17,380 bases of DNA, taken from the NCBI GenBank assembly GCA_025358395.1, contig JANYJT010000273.1:1-17380 (forward strand), read 5' to 3'. A program made the position numbers and the translations under genes. Below the pieces are notes generated by a model. It searched no databases. It had not been told where the DNA came from and saw only the letters and a program-made list of their open reading frames with translations. This DNA is from Bacteroidia bacterium (lineage in GTDB: Bacteria > Bacteroidota > Bacteroidia > Bacteroidales > Prolixibacteraceae). Shown here one piece after another: positions 1 to 8,901 of this stretch. Position 1 is the stretch's first letter; every line of letters starts with the position of its first letter.

Positions 1-432
1 GGCATCGTTCAAAAATACCTGAACAGGATATCAGGCCCATTGCTGGACCGCATTGATATTCATCTGGAAGTGGTCCCGGTTCCGTTCAGCAAGCTTTCGA
101 CCATGAGTTCGGGCGAGTCGAGCGACACCATTCGTGCCAGGGTGATAACTGCCAGGGAGATACAGCGCCTTCGTTTCGAGGAAGCCGGAATTTATTGCAA
201 TGCCCAGATGAATACCAAACTACTGCATTTATATTGTACACCGGACCGGGCAGGAGAGGCACTTCTTAAAAATGCCATGGAGAAATTGGGACTCTCGGCC
301 AGAGCTTACGACCGGATACTCAAAGTAGCCCGAACTATTGCGGATCTTGAGGGGGTTGAGAATATTCAGGCCGATCACCTGGGGGAGGCAATTCAATACC
401 GAAGTTTGGATCGGGAGGGCTGGGGAGCTTGA
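1..432 (+). CDS. comM: YifB/ComM-family Mg-chelatase-like AAA+ ATPase, C-terminal fragment
   Basis: Only the last 143 codons are present. The reading frame is open from base 1, so the gene begins upstream of the window. The visible N-terminal part reads YLNRISGPLLDRIDIHLEV, the sensor/arginine-finger region typical of the YifB/ComM family. The rest matches the C-terminal Mg-chelatase helical domain: LSARAYDRILKVARTIADLE, then a segment ending EAIQYRSLD. ComM is a hexameric AAA+ branch-migration helicase that helps integrate incoming DNA during natural transformation in some proteobacteria; its role in Bacteroidota is less clear. Two sampled 60-base lines (61-180) are about 57-58% G+C, clearly richer than the following uptake locus. 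The ATG at base 40 is internal, not the start. Family assignment is firm, cellular role less so. Confidence 0.92.
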   Translation, partial: GIVQKYLNRISGPLLDRIDIHLEVVPVPFSKLSTMSSGESSDTIRARVITAREIQRLRFEEAGIYCNAQMNTKLLHLYCTPDRAGEALLKNAMEKLGLSARAYDRILKVARTIADLEGVENIQADHLGEAIQYRSLDREGWGA

Positions 433-777
433 AGATTTCTGCTAGCATTATTCGCTCAAAAGTGAATGAATAATTCAAATATGAATTGAAGTTTCTAGAT
501 ATTGAAGAAATATTTGTAGTGAGAGTCAGCCTTAAAAAGTAACTTGCTGCAGCAAACTTTCTTTAATCTAGATTTATCAGCCCTCATCTTGCACCAATAC
601 CAAAATATCTTACAATTTGGACGTAAGTGCCATGCAAATATGTAATCCAATGCAATTCTTATTGATGAGCATTGATTTCATGTTGCTGACTTATTCCGGG
701 CTTGCTAATCATGAGTGAACTTTTATGCGAAAATTCAATGATCAATAATTTATACTTATATGTAAAATGTATCTCAT
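433..777. other. 345-bp A+T-rich intergenic region upstream of the susCD locus
   Basis: No coding region, tRNA or known riboswitch is recognisable here. Just after the comM stop there is a weak dyad: 450-456 pairs with 461-467 (one G-U), and 447-453 is complementary to 468-474. It has no following T tract, so it is at best a poor terminator. The rest must contain the promoter and any operator for the uptake operon, but no exact TAnnTTTG element lies near the susC start. The short dyad CAATGC/GCATTG (about 650-674) is too small to interpret. Confidence 0.6.
486..516 (+). promoter_or_regulatory. Weak Bacteroidota-type promoter candidate for the susCD operon
   Basis: TTG at 486-488 is separated by 20 bases from AATATTTG at 509-516, which matches the Bacteroidota -7 consensus TAnnTTTG at seven of eight positions. 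The spacing is right, but the match is imperfect and it would give a leader of roughly 250 bases before susC1. It is the best arrangement I could find in the gap, not a confident call. Confidence 0.25.
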
Positions 778-3700
778 ATGAAAAAAATGGAAATGAAAAT
801 TTTACTTAAACAACAATTTCATCCCAGAGCCCGTCACTATTTGCAGATATTGTATCTGTCCATACTTTTCCTGACGGCTGGATTTCAAAATCTTTTGGCT
901 TATGACATTAATAGCAAGGAGACAGTAGCACAGCAAGTCCCTATATATGGTGTTGTGACCGCATCAAATAGCGAACCTTTATTTGGTGTCCTGGTAAAGG
1001 TTAAAGGGAGCAATTCAAAAGCATTAACTCAAAAAGACGGGACATTTTCGCTCAAGGCCGGCACCGGTGCAGTTCTTCAGTTCTCACTGCTGGGATATTT
1101 ACCCATTGAGCAAAAATTCAATGGAGAGACAATTCTTTCGGTAATTATGACAGAGGAATATGCTCAAAAAGAGATAAAGGATTATTTCAACGTGTATAGT
1201 GGCAAACAAAAAATGAATGAAGCTACTGGCGCATTTTCCCAACTGAAAGGAGAAAAGGTAAACAATGTTCCAATCATCAACAACCGCAACAAGTTGCAAG
1301 GTTTGCTTTCAGGCCTATTTGTCATGCAAAACAACGGTGAGCCGGGCGATGAGGGGGCATCCCTCTGGATGCGGGGAAAACGTACCTTTAGAAGTAACAC
1401 TCCTGTTGTTCTTATTGATGGATTTGAAAGAAGCTTGGATTTACTGGATCCCAATGAAATAGAGACCATTACTGTTTTAAAAGATGCCGCGGCTACTGCT
1501 CAGTATGGATTACGCGGAGGAAATGGGATTGTTCAGGTCACAACCAAACGTGGAGACGAAGGTAATATTAAAGTTAATTTCACTGCTAGTGGCGGTATAA
1601 AAGCCCCTACTACTTCTCCGAAATTATTAAATTCCTTACAGTATGCCACTTTATACAACGAAGCACTCACAAATGATGGAGCGCCTTTGAAATATTCAGA
1701 TACCGACCTGGCAAAATATGGAAATTCGGTCAAGGGTATATATACTGACCCCTTGGATAAATACCTTTATCCAAATATCAATTGGTACGACCAGTATGTT
1801 AAACCATATACCTGGCAACAGCGATATAACCTCAATGTAAATGGAGGTAATAAGTTTGCTAAATATTTTGTTTCAGCGGGCTATACCTCCAATAGTGGTT
1901 TGTATAATGTTGACAAAGGCGCCAACACTTACAATACCAACACAAATATGAACATGGTCACCATCCGTTCAAATGTGGACATCAATGTTTCAAAGCGGTT
2001 CACTATCTCTCTCGACCTCTCGGGCAGACAGGAACAACGGACTTATCCGGGAACAAGAACGGATAATTCATTGAATCTATTCCGGGCTTTCTACAAGACA
2101 CCAGCACTTGCATTTCCCGTCCTGACACCAGACGGAAATTTGGCCGGGACAAAAGATTATACCGGCAACCCTTATGGACTACTTAACAATTCAGGTTATT
2201 CCCTGTATGATGTAAGAAGTATGTACGCGACATTAAAACTTAGGCACGATCTGGATTTTATTACCAAGGGCTTGGGTATAAATGCTTCAGTCGCTTTCGA
2301 TAGCTGGTTCGACCAGACTACTTACCGTAATAAGTCATTCAAGGTATATGATCTGAGATCAGCAGATGGAACAGTTAAATATGATGCCAAAGGTAAAATC
2401 ATCTATACCCAGACAGGCTCTGACACACAGATGTCGACAGGTTTCGACTACCCTACAACACGCCGCATTTTTGATAGTGAAATGTCATTGGATTATGTAC
2501 GCTCCTTTGGATTACATGCTTTAGTCAGTAACGTCGCTTTTTCTCAACGCACCATTTCTCAGGAGGATAATGGGAATATTCCCCAAGCCTATCGCGGATT
2601 TAATGGGAGAGTATCCTATGCCTATAATAAAAAGTATCTGGCAGAATTTAATTTTGGATACCAGGGATCTGAACAAATGCCGGCTGGACACAAGTTTGGT
2701 TTTTTCCCGGCCTTATCTGCAGGATGGGTTGCTTCGCAGGAAGGCTTCCTTAAAAACAGCAAAGCTATCAGTTTCCTTAAATTGCGAGGATCCTACGGGA
2801 TAACCGGCAATGATGATTTAGGTGGATATTTCTTATGGTATCAACAGTACCTTTCTTCAGGTGGAACTAATTTTGGATACACATCCATTGGTTATACCGG
2901 ATGGCAGGAAGCAGCATTTGCGTTAAACAATACCACCTGGGAAAAAGTATACAAAACCGATATAGGTATTGATGCTTCGTTTTTGAAAGACAAAATAAAC
3001 TTGACTTTTGACTATTTTAAAGAAAAAAATACGGATATCATGATTCAGCCCTCCTTGCCGAACATCATGGGTATCCGATTCCCAAATTTCCCGCTCGGAA
3101 AGATTGAAAACAAAGGATTCGATCTGTCATTGGCATATACAGACAAAATAGGTAACCTGGAATTTACGGTCAGTGGCCAGTATACCAAGTCTGAAAATAG
3201 AGTAATTACCAGAGGAGAGGAAAAACAACGCTATGATTATCAGGCCTTAACAGGAAGATCACTGGATCCGGTCTTTGGGTTGGTAGCACTTGGTTTATTT
3301 CATGATCAGGCGGAAATTGATGCAAGTCCGAAACAGACATTTTCGAGTGTTGTGCGCCCGGGAGATATTAAATATCAGGATCAGAATTCGGATGGTATAA
3401 TTGATTCATACGACAAAACCTATCTCGGCAACAATGCCGACCCAACTTATCAGTTTGGGGGAACGCTGAATTTAAAATACCACGGATTTGATCTGAATGT
3501 AATGTTTACCGGTCAGGGTGGTGGCAGGCTTTATCTGACTGGTGAGTCTATCTGGGAATTCCATGACAACGGAACAGTGCGGGAGACGCATCTGGGAAGA
3601 TTTAATCCGGCAGATCAGACAACCTGGGAAAATGCTACTTATCCTCGTTTATCATTGAGCAACAAAGTGAATAACCAGCAAACCTCCACCTATTGGGGTA

Positions 3701-3924
3701 GGGATGCAGCGATGGTTCGGTTAAAAACAGTAGAATTTGGATATACTTTACCTCAAAAATTGGTCGACAGGATAAAAACGGAAAAAATTCGTGTTTACCT
3801 GTCTGGTTACAATTGGTTTACATGGTCTTCAACAGATCTGGTGGATATTGAAGCACGTTCGAGTCATTACGTGGTTTATCCTATTCAGCGAATTGCAAAC
3901 ATAGGTGTAAACATAACATTCTAA
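778..3924 (+). CDS. SusC/RagA-family TonB-linked outer membrane transporter (pair 1), without a clear TonB box
   Basis: This 1048-residue protein forms the 22-strand outer-membrane barrel that imports ligand captured by its SusD partner. Visible parts in order: a long basic n-region and hydrophobic core with likely cleavage near A41; a carboxypeptidase-regulatory-like domain (about 56-125, with YGVVTASNSEPLFGV and FSLLGY); a plug domain (about 150-260, with ATGAFSQL, LLSGLFV, WMRGKRTF, VVLIDGFE, ITVLKDAAATAQYGLRGGNG); then the barrel, with the family's calcium-loop-like DQNSDGIID near 868-876 and a terminal Phe. Between the domains, where SusC proteins usually show a VxVGYGTQ-like TonB box, this one has EIKDYFNVYSGKQKMNE (132-148). 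ATGs at 778, 787 and 793 are all possible starts; 778 is kept because it preserves the basic n-region. No Shine-Dalgarno is visible. First gene of the operon; susD1 follows after 11 bp. Confidence 0.93.
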   Translation: MKKMEMKILLKQQFHPRARHYLQILYLSILFLTAGFQNLLAYDINSKETVAQQVPIYGVVTASNSEPLFGVLVKVKGSNSKALTQKDGTFSLKAGTGAVLQFSLLGYLPIEQKFNGETILSVIMTEEYAQKEIKDYFNVYSGKQKMNEATGAFSQLKGEKVNNVPIINNRNKLQGLLSGLFVMQNNGEPGDEGASLWMRGKRTFRSNTPVVLIDGFERSLDLLDPNEIETITVLKDAAATAQYGLRGGNGIVQVTTKRGDEGNIKVNFTASGGIKAPTTSPKLLNSLQYATLYNEALTNDGAPLKYSDTDLAKYGNSVKGIYTDPLDKYLYPNINWYDQYVKPYTWQQRYNLNVNGGNKFAKYFVSAGYTSNSGLYNVDKGANTYNTNTNMNMVTIRSNVDINVSKRFTISLDLSGRQEQRTYPGTRTDNSLNLFRAFYKTPALAFPVLTPDGNLAGTKDYTGNPYGLLNNSGYSLYDVRSMYATLKLRHDLDFITKGLGINASVAFDSWFDQTTYRNKSFKVYDLRSADGTVKYDAKGKIIYTQTGSDTQMSTGFDYPTTRRIFDSEMSLDYVRSFGLHALVSNVAFSQRTISQEDNGNIPQAYRGFNGRVSYAYNKKYLAEFNFGYQGSEQMPAGHKFGFFPALSAGWVASQEGFLKNSKAISFLKLRGSYGITGNDDLGGYFLWYQQYLSSGGTNFGYTSIGYTGWQEAAFALNNTTWEKVYKTDIGIDASFLKDKINLTFDYFKEKNTDIMIQPSLPNIMGIRFPNFPLGKIENKGFDLSLAYTDKIGNLEFTVSGQYTKSENRVITRGEEKQRYDYQALTGRSLDPVFGLVALGLFHDQAEIDASPKQTFSSVVRPGDIKYQDQNSDGIIDSYDKTYLGNNADPTYQFGGTLNLKYHGFDLNVMFTGQGGGRLYLTGESIWEFHDNGTVRETHLGRFNPADQTTWENATYPRLSLSNKVNNQQTSTYWGRDAAMVRLKTVEFGYTLPQKLVDRIKTEKIRVYLSGYNWFTWSSTDLVDIEARSSHYVVYPIQRIANIGVNITF

Positions 3925-3935
3925 ACCTATAAAAG

Positions 3936-5771
3936 ATGATGAACATGAAAAAGTATATATACAGATCATTTATTTTTATTCAGTTTGCAGGGTTGTTATT
4001 CAGTTGCGCCAACGACCCTCTTTACGAGTTGCCAGTCCAGTTTAAATCTGATGTTGATGTTTTCACAGACTCAACTCGGGCCGAATTTTTTATTAACAAT
4101 GCCTACACGGATATGCCCGCTGATGTCAGCAACAGTTTCAATTGGCTGGATGGTAATGCCATGCTTGCATCCGCAAGTGATGAGGCTATGCATATTTCAA
4201 CCAACAAAACTACTCCATCGGCTCCACAAAGGATGAGTGCAGGTAACTGGAATCCTTCCAACATGAGATACTATCGTTCCAGTGATGGTGCGGGAGAAAT
4301 TGGTTCATGGTTGAAATGGGGTGGTTATCATGGAAACAGGAAAGCCAATACGGCAATTAGGAACCTTCATTTATTACCCGACAAATACACCCTCAGATTT
4401 AGAAATCGGCTCATGGGTGAGGCTCTTACAATCCGGGCTATGCACCATTGGTTCCTATTCCAGAAGTGGGGAGGCGTTCCAATTGTTGATAAATCATTTG
4501 AGGCTTCCGATAATGTTTTAATACCGCGAAATGGGGTAAAAAGCGTGGCTAATTTCATTGTGAAATCCTGCGATGATGCAATCGCCCTATTACCTAAGAC
4601 TCCTTACACCACTCCTCAGGAGGTTGGACGTATTGACATAGGAACTTGTATGGCATTGAAATCAAGGGTTTTGCTTTATATTGCCAGTCCGTTGTACAAT
4701 GGGAAAGGGGTAAATAATGACGGCGATTCATTGCTATGCATGGGGAATTACGATCTTAACCGCTGGATGGATGCTGCCAAAGCCGCCCAGGATGTTGTTG
4801 ACCTGGGTTGGTACCAATTGTATGTCGCCCCATCAAGTCCTTCGGGTCAGGCAAATTACACGCAACTATTTAATGCATGGGGAGTTGGTACAACAAACAA
4901 AGAACTCATCTTTGCCAGATTAAGGACGACTAACCGTGATACTGAAAATGACAATTTCCCAGCTGGATTTACGAATGCCAAAGGCGGAACATGCCCTTCT
5001 CAGGATTTAGTCGACGCCTACGAGATGAACGACGGATCGCTCTTTAGCTGGTCAAACCCTGCCCTGGCAAAAGCACCCTATGTAAGCAGAGACCCAAGAT
5101 TTTATGCAAGTATCATTTACAACGGAGTGAAATATGCAAAATTTGCCAACGTGTCAAATTATACTTTCGAAACTTTCACATTACCAGCATTGGGCAAAAA
5201 TGCCACTGGACTCGCAGCTACCGGGACTTCCTATTATCTCAACAAATTCATGGATTATGCCAATAGCAAACCGGATGTTGGTTCGGGTGGCACCTATCAT
5301 AACTGGATGTATTTCAGGTATGCTGAAATTTTACTGAACCTGGCAGAAGCTGGCAATGAATTTGGCGGTCCTGCATATATTGTATCTGGCGCGGTAGCTC
5401 CTTTGACCCCTGTTCAAGCAGTCGATTTGGTTAGGACAAGGGCGGGTATGCCGGGAGTAATGGCATCTTTGGCAAAAAGAGGTATCTCTTTGACACAGTC
5501 TACCTTACGTGATTTGATAAGGAATGAGCGTCGTGTCGAACTTGCTTTCGAGGACCATCGTTATTATGATGTTAGGCGTTGGATGGTGATCAGCCAGTTA
5601 CCACAGTACATCCGCGGTTGCAACATTACTAAAAATGCGGATGGGACTTTTAGCTATGATCCGACGGTTCGCTCCGAGAACAAGATATTTGAAACGAAGC
5701 ATTACTTCTTTCCGATTCCACAAACGGAGGTTAATCGAAATCCGCAAATGAAACAAAATCCGGGTTGGTAA
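3936..5771 (+). CDS. SusD/RagB-family surface glycan-binding lipoprotein (pair 1)
   Basis: This 611-residue protein is the lid and ligand-binding partner of the preceding SusC. A basic start, a hydrophobic stretch and the lipobox LFSC (acylated Cys24) mark it as a lipoprotein, presumably surface exposed. SusD hallmarks: the TPR-region segment GEALTIRAMHHWFLFQKWGG (about 161-180), the C-terminal helix motif beginning at residue 530 (NERRVELAFE, then YYDVRRW), and the FPIPQTE...QNPGW ending typical of the family. Three in-frame ATGs (3936, 3939, 3945) lie close together; the one at 3945, giving MKKYIYRSF, is the most conventional signal-peptide start. Spacing of 11 bp from susC1 and 33 bp to susC2 with no promoter-like element supports cotranscription. 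Ligand cannot be inferred. Confidence 0.93.
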   Translation: MMNMKKYIYRSFIFIQFAGLLFSCANDPLYELPVQFKSDVDVFTDSTRAEFFINNAYTDMPADVSNSFNWLDGNAMLASASDEAMHISTNKTTPSAPQRMSAGNWNPSNMRYYRSSDGAGEIGSWLKWGGYHGNRKANTAIRNLHLLPDKYTLRFRNRLMGEALTIRAMHHWFLFQKWGGVPIVDKSFEASDNVLIPRNGVKSVANFIVKSCDDAIALLPKTPYTTPQEVGRIDIGTCMALKSRVLLYIASPLYNGKGVNNDGDSLLCMGNYDLNRWMDAAKAAQDVVDLGWYQLYVAPSSPSGQANYTQLFNAWGVGTTNKELIFARLRTTNRDTENDNFPAGFTNAKGGTCPSQDLVDAYEMNDGSLFSWSNPALAKAPYVSRDPRFYASIIYNGVKYAKFANVSNYTFETFTLPALGKNATGLAATGTSYYLNKFMDYANSKPDVGSGGTYHNWMYFRYAEILLNLAEAGNEFGGPAYIVSGAVAPLTPVQAVDLVRTRAGMPGVMASLAKRGISLTQSTLRDLIRNERRVELAFEDHRYYDVRRWMVISQLPQYIRGCNITKNADGTFSYDPTVRSENKIFETKHYFFPIPQTEVNRNPQMKQNPGW

Positions 5772-5804
5772 TCAATCATAAAAAATATATAATATAAAGA
5801 TGGT

Positions 5805-8800
5805 ATGAAAAAAATATTAATCCTTATCCTATTCATTTGCATCACATTACCCCAATTGTTTGCCCAATCTAAAACCATTACCGGTATCATTATTGATTCC
5901 AATGGTGAAGGTATCGTCGGAGCGACAATTCTTGAAAAGGGAACAATGAATGCTACAATAACTGATGCAAACGGGAATTTTAAACTTAAACTGATTGGTG
6001 CCAATCCAGCTTTGGTGTTCTCATTTGTTGGTTATAAGTCCCAGGAAGTAATTGTCGGCACCAGGACAGATCTGAAAATTACAATGGAAGTTAGTGTTAC
6101 CCAGGTCGAAGAAGTCGTTATTGTTGGTTATGGTACCCAAAAGAAGGCCAGTGTAGTGGGAGCTATTTCTACCGTGAAAGCCGCCGAGTTAAAACAGTCA
6201 TCCACCCCAAACCTTTCAAATGCGATTGCAGGCAGGGTGGCCGGTGTGATCACAGTAATGGGTAGTGGAAAACCCGGTAACGACAATGCACAGATCTATA
6301 TTCGGGGACAAGCTACCACAAACAGTACCTCACCTTTGGTTCTGGTGGATGGACTTGAAAGAGACTGGCAGGAAATGGATCCGGCCGATATTGAAACCTT
6401 TTCAGTATTGAAGGATGCTTCGGCTACTGCAGTTTATGGTGTCCGCGGGGCAAACGGCGTTATTCTCATCACCACAAAACGTGGAGAAAAGGGAAAACCT
6501 ATTCTGAGCCTGACAGTGCAAAATGCCTTACAGCAGTCTATCCGCACACCCCAATATCTCAGATCATATGATTTTGCAACACTAACCAACGAGGCATTGC
6601 GAAATGATAATAAACCCGAAGAGTATTCCGCTTCCGATTTATTGCATTATCAATTAAAGGATTCACCTTATACACATCCGGATAATGATTATTACAATGA
6701 CTTTGTAAAAAGCGTTTCTCCTCAGCAGATTGTTAATCTTAGTGCAAGTGGGGGAACTGACTTTTTAAATTACTTTATATCAGCCAACTATTTGCGTCAG
6801 GAAGGACTTTATAAAGATTTCGCGAATACGAAATATGATACCAATACAAATTATAACCGATATAATTTTCGGTCTAATCTTGATTTCAAGGTAACTAAAA
6901 CTCTTAAAATCAGCGTGGATTTGACCGGCAGATTAGAAATTAGACGTCAGCCAAATTTCGATGCCGATTTGTTTGATAAAATTCGCAGATTACCTCCGAA
7001 TTATGAAAACTATATCAATCCAAACGGTACACTGGGTGGTCGTTCTGATGAAACCCGACTGGCTCCATACGCGCTCCTTTCAAATTTTGGAAACCGTCAG
7101 CGCAACAACAATGTTCTGGAAGGTTCTTTTAAAGTGGACCAAAATCTTGACATAATTACCAAAGGATTTTCTTTCCGTGCCATGCTTGGTTTTAACAGTG
7201 GATACGAATCCAGAAGGGATATATATGAAAAGCCGGAATTGTGGGAGTACAACAAATTCGGACAGTATATTATCAACAAAACACGCGAGGATCTCTCTAT
7301 TTCAACGGGAAAAGGACCAGCGGATAGAAGAGTTTCTTTGGAGGCATCGTTGAATTACAACCGTTCTTTCGGTGACCATGCCCTCACAGGAATGTTACTT
7401 TATCAACAGAGCCAGTATTATTATGAAGCCAATGTTCCTACAGGCTATTTGGGTGTGGTTGGGCGAGCTACGTACGCGTACAAATCACGTTATATGGTTG
7501 AGTTTAATGCCGGTTACAACGGCTCGAATCAATTTTCAAAAGCGCACCGTTATGGATTTTTCCCAGCCGGATCGGTGGGTTGGGTGGCTTCGGAAGAACC
7601 TTTCTGGAAAGACAAGGTTAGATTCGTCAATTACCTTAAAATCAGGGGTTCATACGGAGAAATCGGAAATGACAAAATCGGGAATTTCAGTTACATTTAT
7701 ACACAAAAGTACGTTAACTCACCGAATCAGGTGCTTTGGGGTGAACCTTCCGCAACTGGAGAAACAGGCCTGATTGAAGGACAACCAGGAAATTTAAATG
7801 TAACCTGGGAAAGGGCGAGAAAGTCGAATCTTGGCTTTGATGCCAAGTTTTTGAAAAGCAATCTTTCAGCAACCGTAGACGTGTTTTATGAAAAACGTAC
7901 TAATATTTTGGCCATACCTTATACCGTACCATTGGTATATGGAATGAACAATCCTCAGGGTTCAACTCGTTCTGACGGACAGGGACTTCCTCCTGAAAAT
8001 ATTGGGAAGGTCACCAACAAGGGGATTGACATGGAATTAGGTTATAACAATCATATTGGTACAGTCAAATACTTTGTCAAAGGGAATTTCACTTTTGCCA
8101 GAAACGTGATCGATAAAATATCTGAGGAAGGGAAACGGTATGAGTGGCAAAAAATTGAAGGAAAGCAAATCGGGCAGCATTTCGGCCTCACTGACATAGG
8201 ATTATTTCAAAAATCTGATTTTGAACAAGATGCTTCCGGTGGTTTGATATTAACAGGAGGGTTTCCAACGCTAAAATCCGGAATACCCGTTCCTTCTTTT
8301 GGCGTAGTTTATCCGGGCGATTGTCGCTACAAAGACCTGAACAACGATGGAATCATCGATAATTACGACATCGGTGCAATCGGAAAATCAGGTATTCCTG
8401 AATTTATTTATGGAGTTACCCTGGGCGGAAGTTTTAAGAATTTCGATTTGAACATTCTTTTTCAGGGTGCCGGAGGATTTAGCAGGGATTTCGTAGATGA
8501 TGCAATATGGGAGTTTAATCAAGGTGGGAAGGTCATGACCCAGCACTTGGGTAGATACAACCCTTCTGATCCTTCATCTTGGGCTACAGCAACATATCCT
8601 TTATTACATTCTGCTGTAAACACTAACAATCAACAATCAACCACTCGTTGGCTATTTCCCGGTAATTACCTTCGTGTAAAAAATATAGAAATTGGTTATA
8701 ACATACCTAAAGAGGTTCTTTCAAAATTCAAACTCTCTGCCCTTCGTGTATTTGCTAATGGTACAAACCTTTTTACCTGGGATAAATTGATGAACTGGGA

Positions 8801-8879
8801 TCCTGAAACGACCAGTAGTAATGGGAATGGTTATCCTCAGTTAAGAACCTGGAACTTCGGAGTAAAAGTGACATTATAA
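5805..8879 (+). CDS. SusC/RagA-family TonB-linked outer membrane transporter (pair 2), canonical TonB box
   Basis: A 1024-residue TonB-dependent transporter with a short Sec signal peptide (MKKILILILF...LFAQ, cleavage after about A20). A carboxypeptidase-regulatory-like domain (about 24-95, ITGIIIDSNGEGIVGATILE to FSFVGY) is followed by a textbook TonB box, VEEVVIVGYGTQ at 101-112. The plug follows (about 115-230: LSNAIAGRVAGV, IYIRGQATTNSTSPLVLVDG, FSVLKDASATAVYGVRGANG), then the barrel with the loop DLNNDGIIDNYD near 844-855 and a terminal Leu. Similarity to SusC1 is clear in the plug and barrel, but the two differ widely elsewhere, so this is an older paralogue rather than a recent tandem duplicate. 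It is paired with the next gene 22 bp downstream and probably transports a different ligand, or different size class, from pair 1. Confidence 0.95.
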   Translation: MKKILILILFICITLPQLFAQSKTITGIIIDSNGEGIVGATILEKGTMNATITDANGNFKLKLIGANPALVFSFVGYKSQEVIVGTRTDLKITMEVSVTQVEEVVIVGYGTQKKASVVGAISTVKAAELKQSSTPNLSNAIAGRVAGVITVMGSGKPGNDNAQIYIRGQATTNSTSPLVLVDGLERDWQEMDPADIETFSVLKDASATAVYGVRGANGVILITTKRGEKGKPILSLTVQNALQQSIRTPQYLRSYDFATLTNEALRNDNKPEEYSASDLLHYQLKDSPYTHPDNDYYNDFVKSVSPQQIVNLSASGGTDFLNYFISANYLRQEGLYKDFANTKYDTNTNYNRYNFRSNLDFKVTKTLKISVDLTGRLEIRRQPNFDADLFDKIRRLPPNYENYINPNGTLGGRSDETRLAPYALLSNFGNRQRNNNVLEGSFKVDQNLDIITKGFSFRAMLGFNSGYESRRDIYEKPELWEYNKFGQYIINKTREDLSISTGKGPADRRVSLEASLNYNRSFGDHALTGMLLYQQSQYYYEANVPTGYLGVVGRATYAYKSRYMVEFNAGYNGSNQFSKAHRYGFFPAGSVGWVASEEPFWKDKVRFVNYLKIRGSYGEIGNDKIGNFSYIYTQKYVNSPNQVLWGEPSATGETGLIEGQPGNLNVTWERARKSNLGFDAKFLKSNLSATVDVFYEKRTNILAIPYTVPLVYGMNNPQGSTRSDGQGLPPENIGKVTNKGIDMELGYNNHIGTVKYFVKGNFTFARNVIDKISEEGKRYEWQKIEGKQIGQHFGLTDIGLFQKSDFEQDASGGLILTGGFPTLKSGIPVPSFGVVYPGDCRYKDLNNDGIIDNYDIGAIGKSGIPEFIYGVTLGGSFKNFDLNILFQGAGGFSRDFVDDAIWEFNQGGKVMTQHLGRYNPSDPSSWATATYPLLHSAVNTNNQQSTTRWLFPGNYLRVKNIEIGYNIPKEVLSKFKLSALRVFANGTNLFTWDKLMNWDPETTSSNGNGYPQLRTWNFGVKVTL

Positions 8880-8901
8880 CAGCTATTTAAAAGAGACGAT
8901 A

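Noticed and set aside
447..474. Hairpin after the comM stop as a terminator
   Set aside because: The stem is short, contains a wobble pair and is not followed by a T run; recorded only as part of the intergenic description.
650..674. CAATGC/GCATTG dyad in the leader before susC1
   Set aside because: Only six paired bases with a 13-base loop in A+T-rich DNA; such matches are expected by chance.
1182..1469. Open frame on the - strand inside susC1
   Set aside because: It lies wholly over the well-conserved plug region of SusC1, has no signal or family features, and is best explained as a shadow of the real gene.
778..3924. SusC1 as a regulatory transporter that signals to an anti-sigma factor
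   Set aside because: No N-terminal STN/secretin-like signalling domain is visible before the carboxypeptidase-regulatory-like domain, and no sigma/anti-sigma genes are adjacent.
5702..6004. 100-codon open frame on - across the susD1/susC2 junction
   Set aside because: Overlaps the 3' end of susD1 and the signal peptide and regulatory domain of susC2, both clearly real; the hydrophobic stretch is the antisense of those segments.
7372..7773. 133-codon open frame on + inside susC2
   Set aside because: Out of frame within the conserved SusC barrel; its composition is what a frame-shifted read of the real gene would give.
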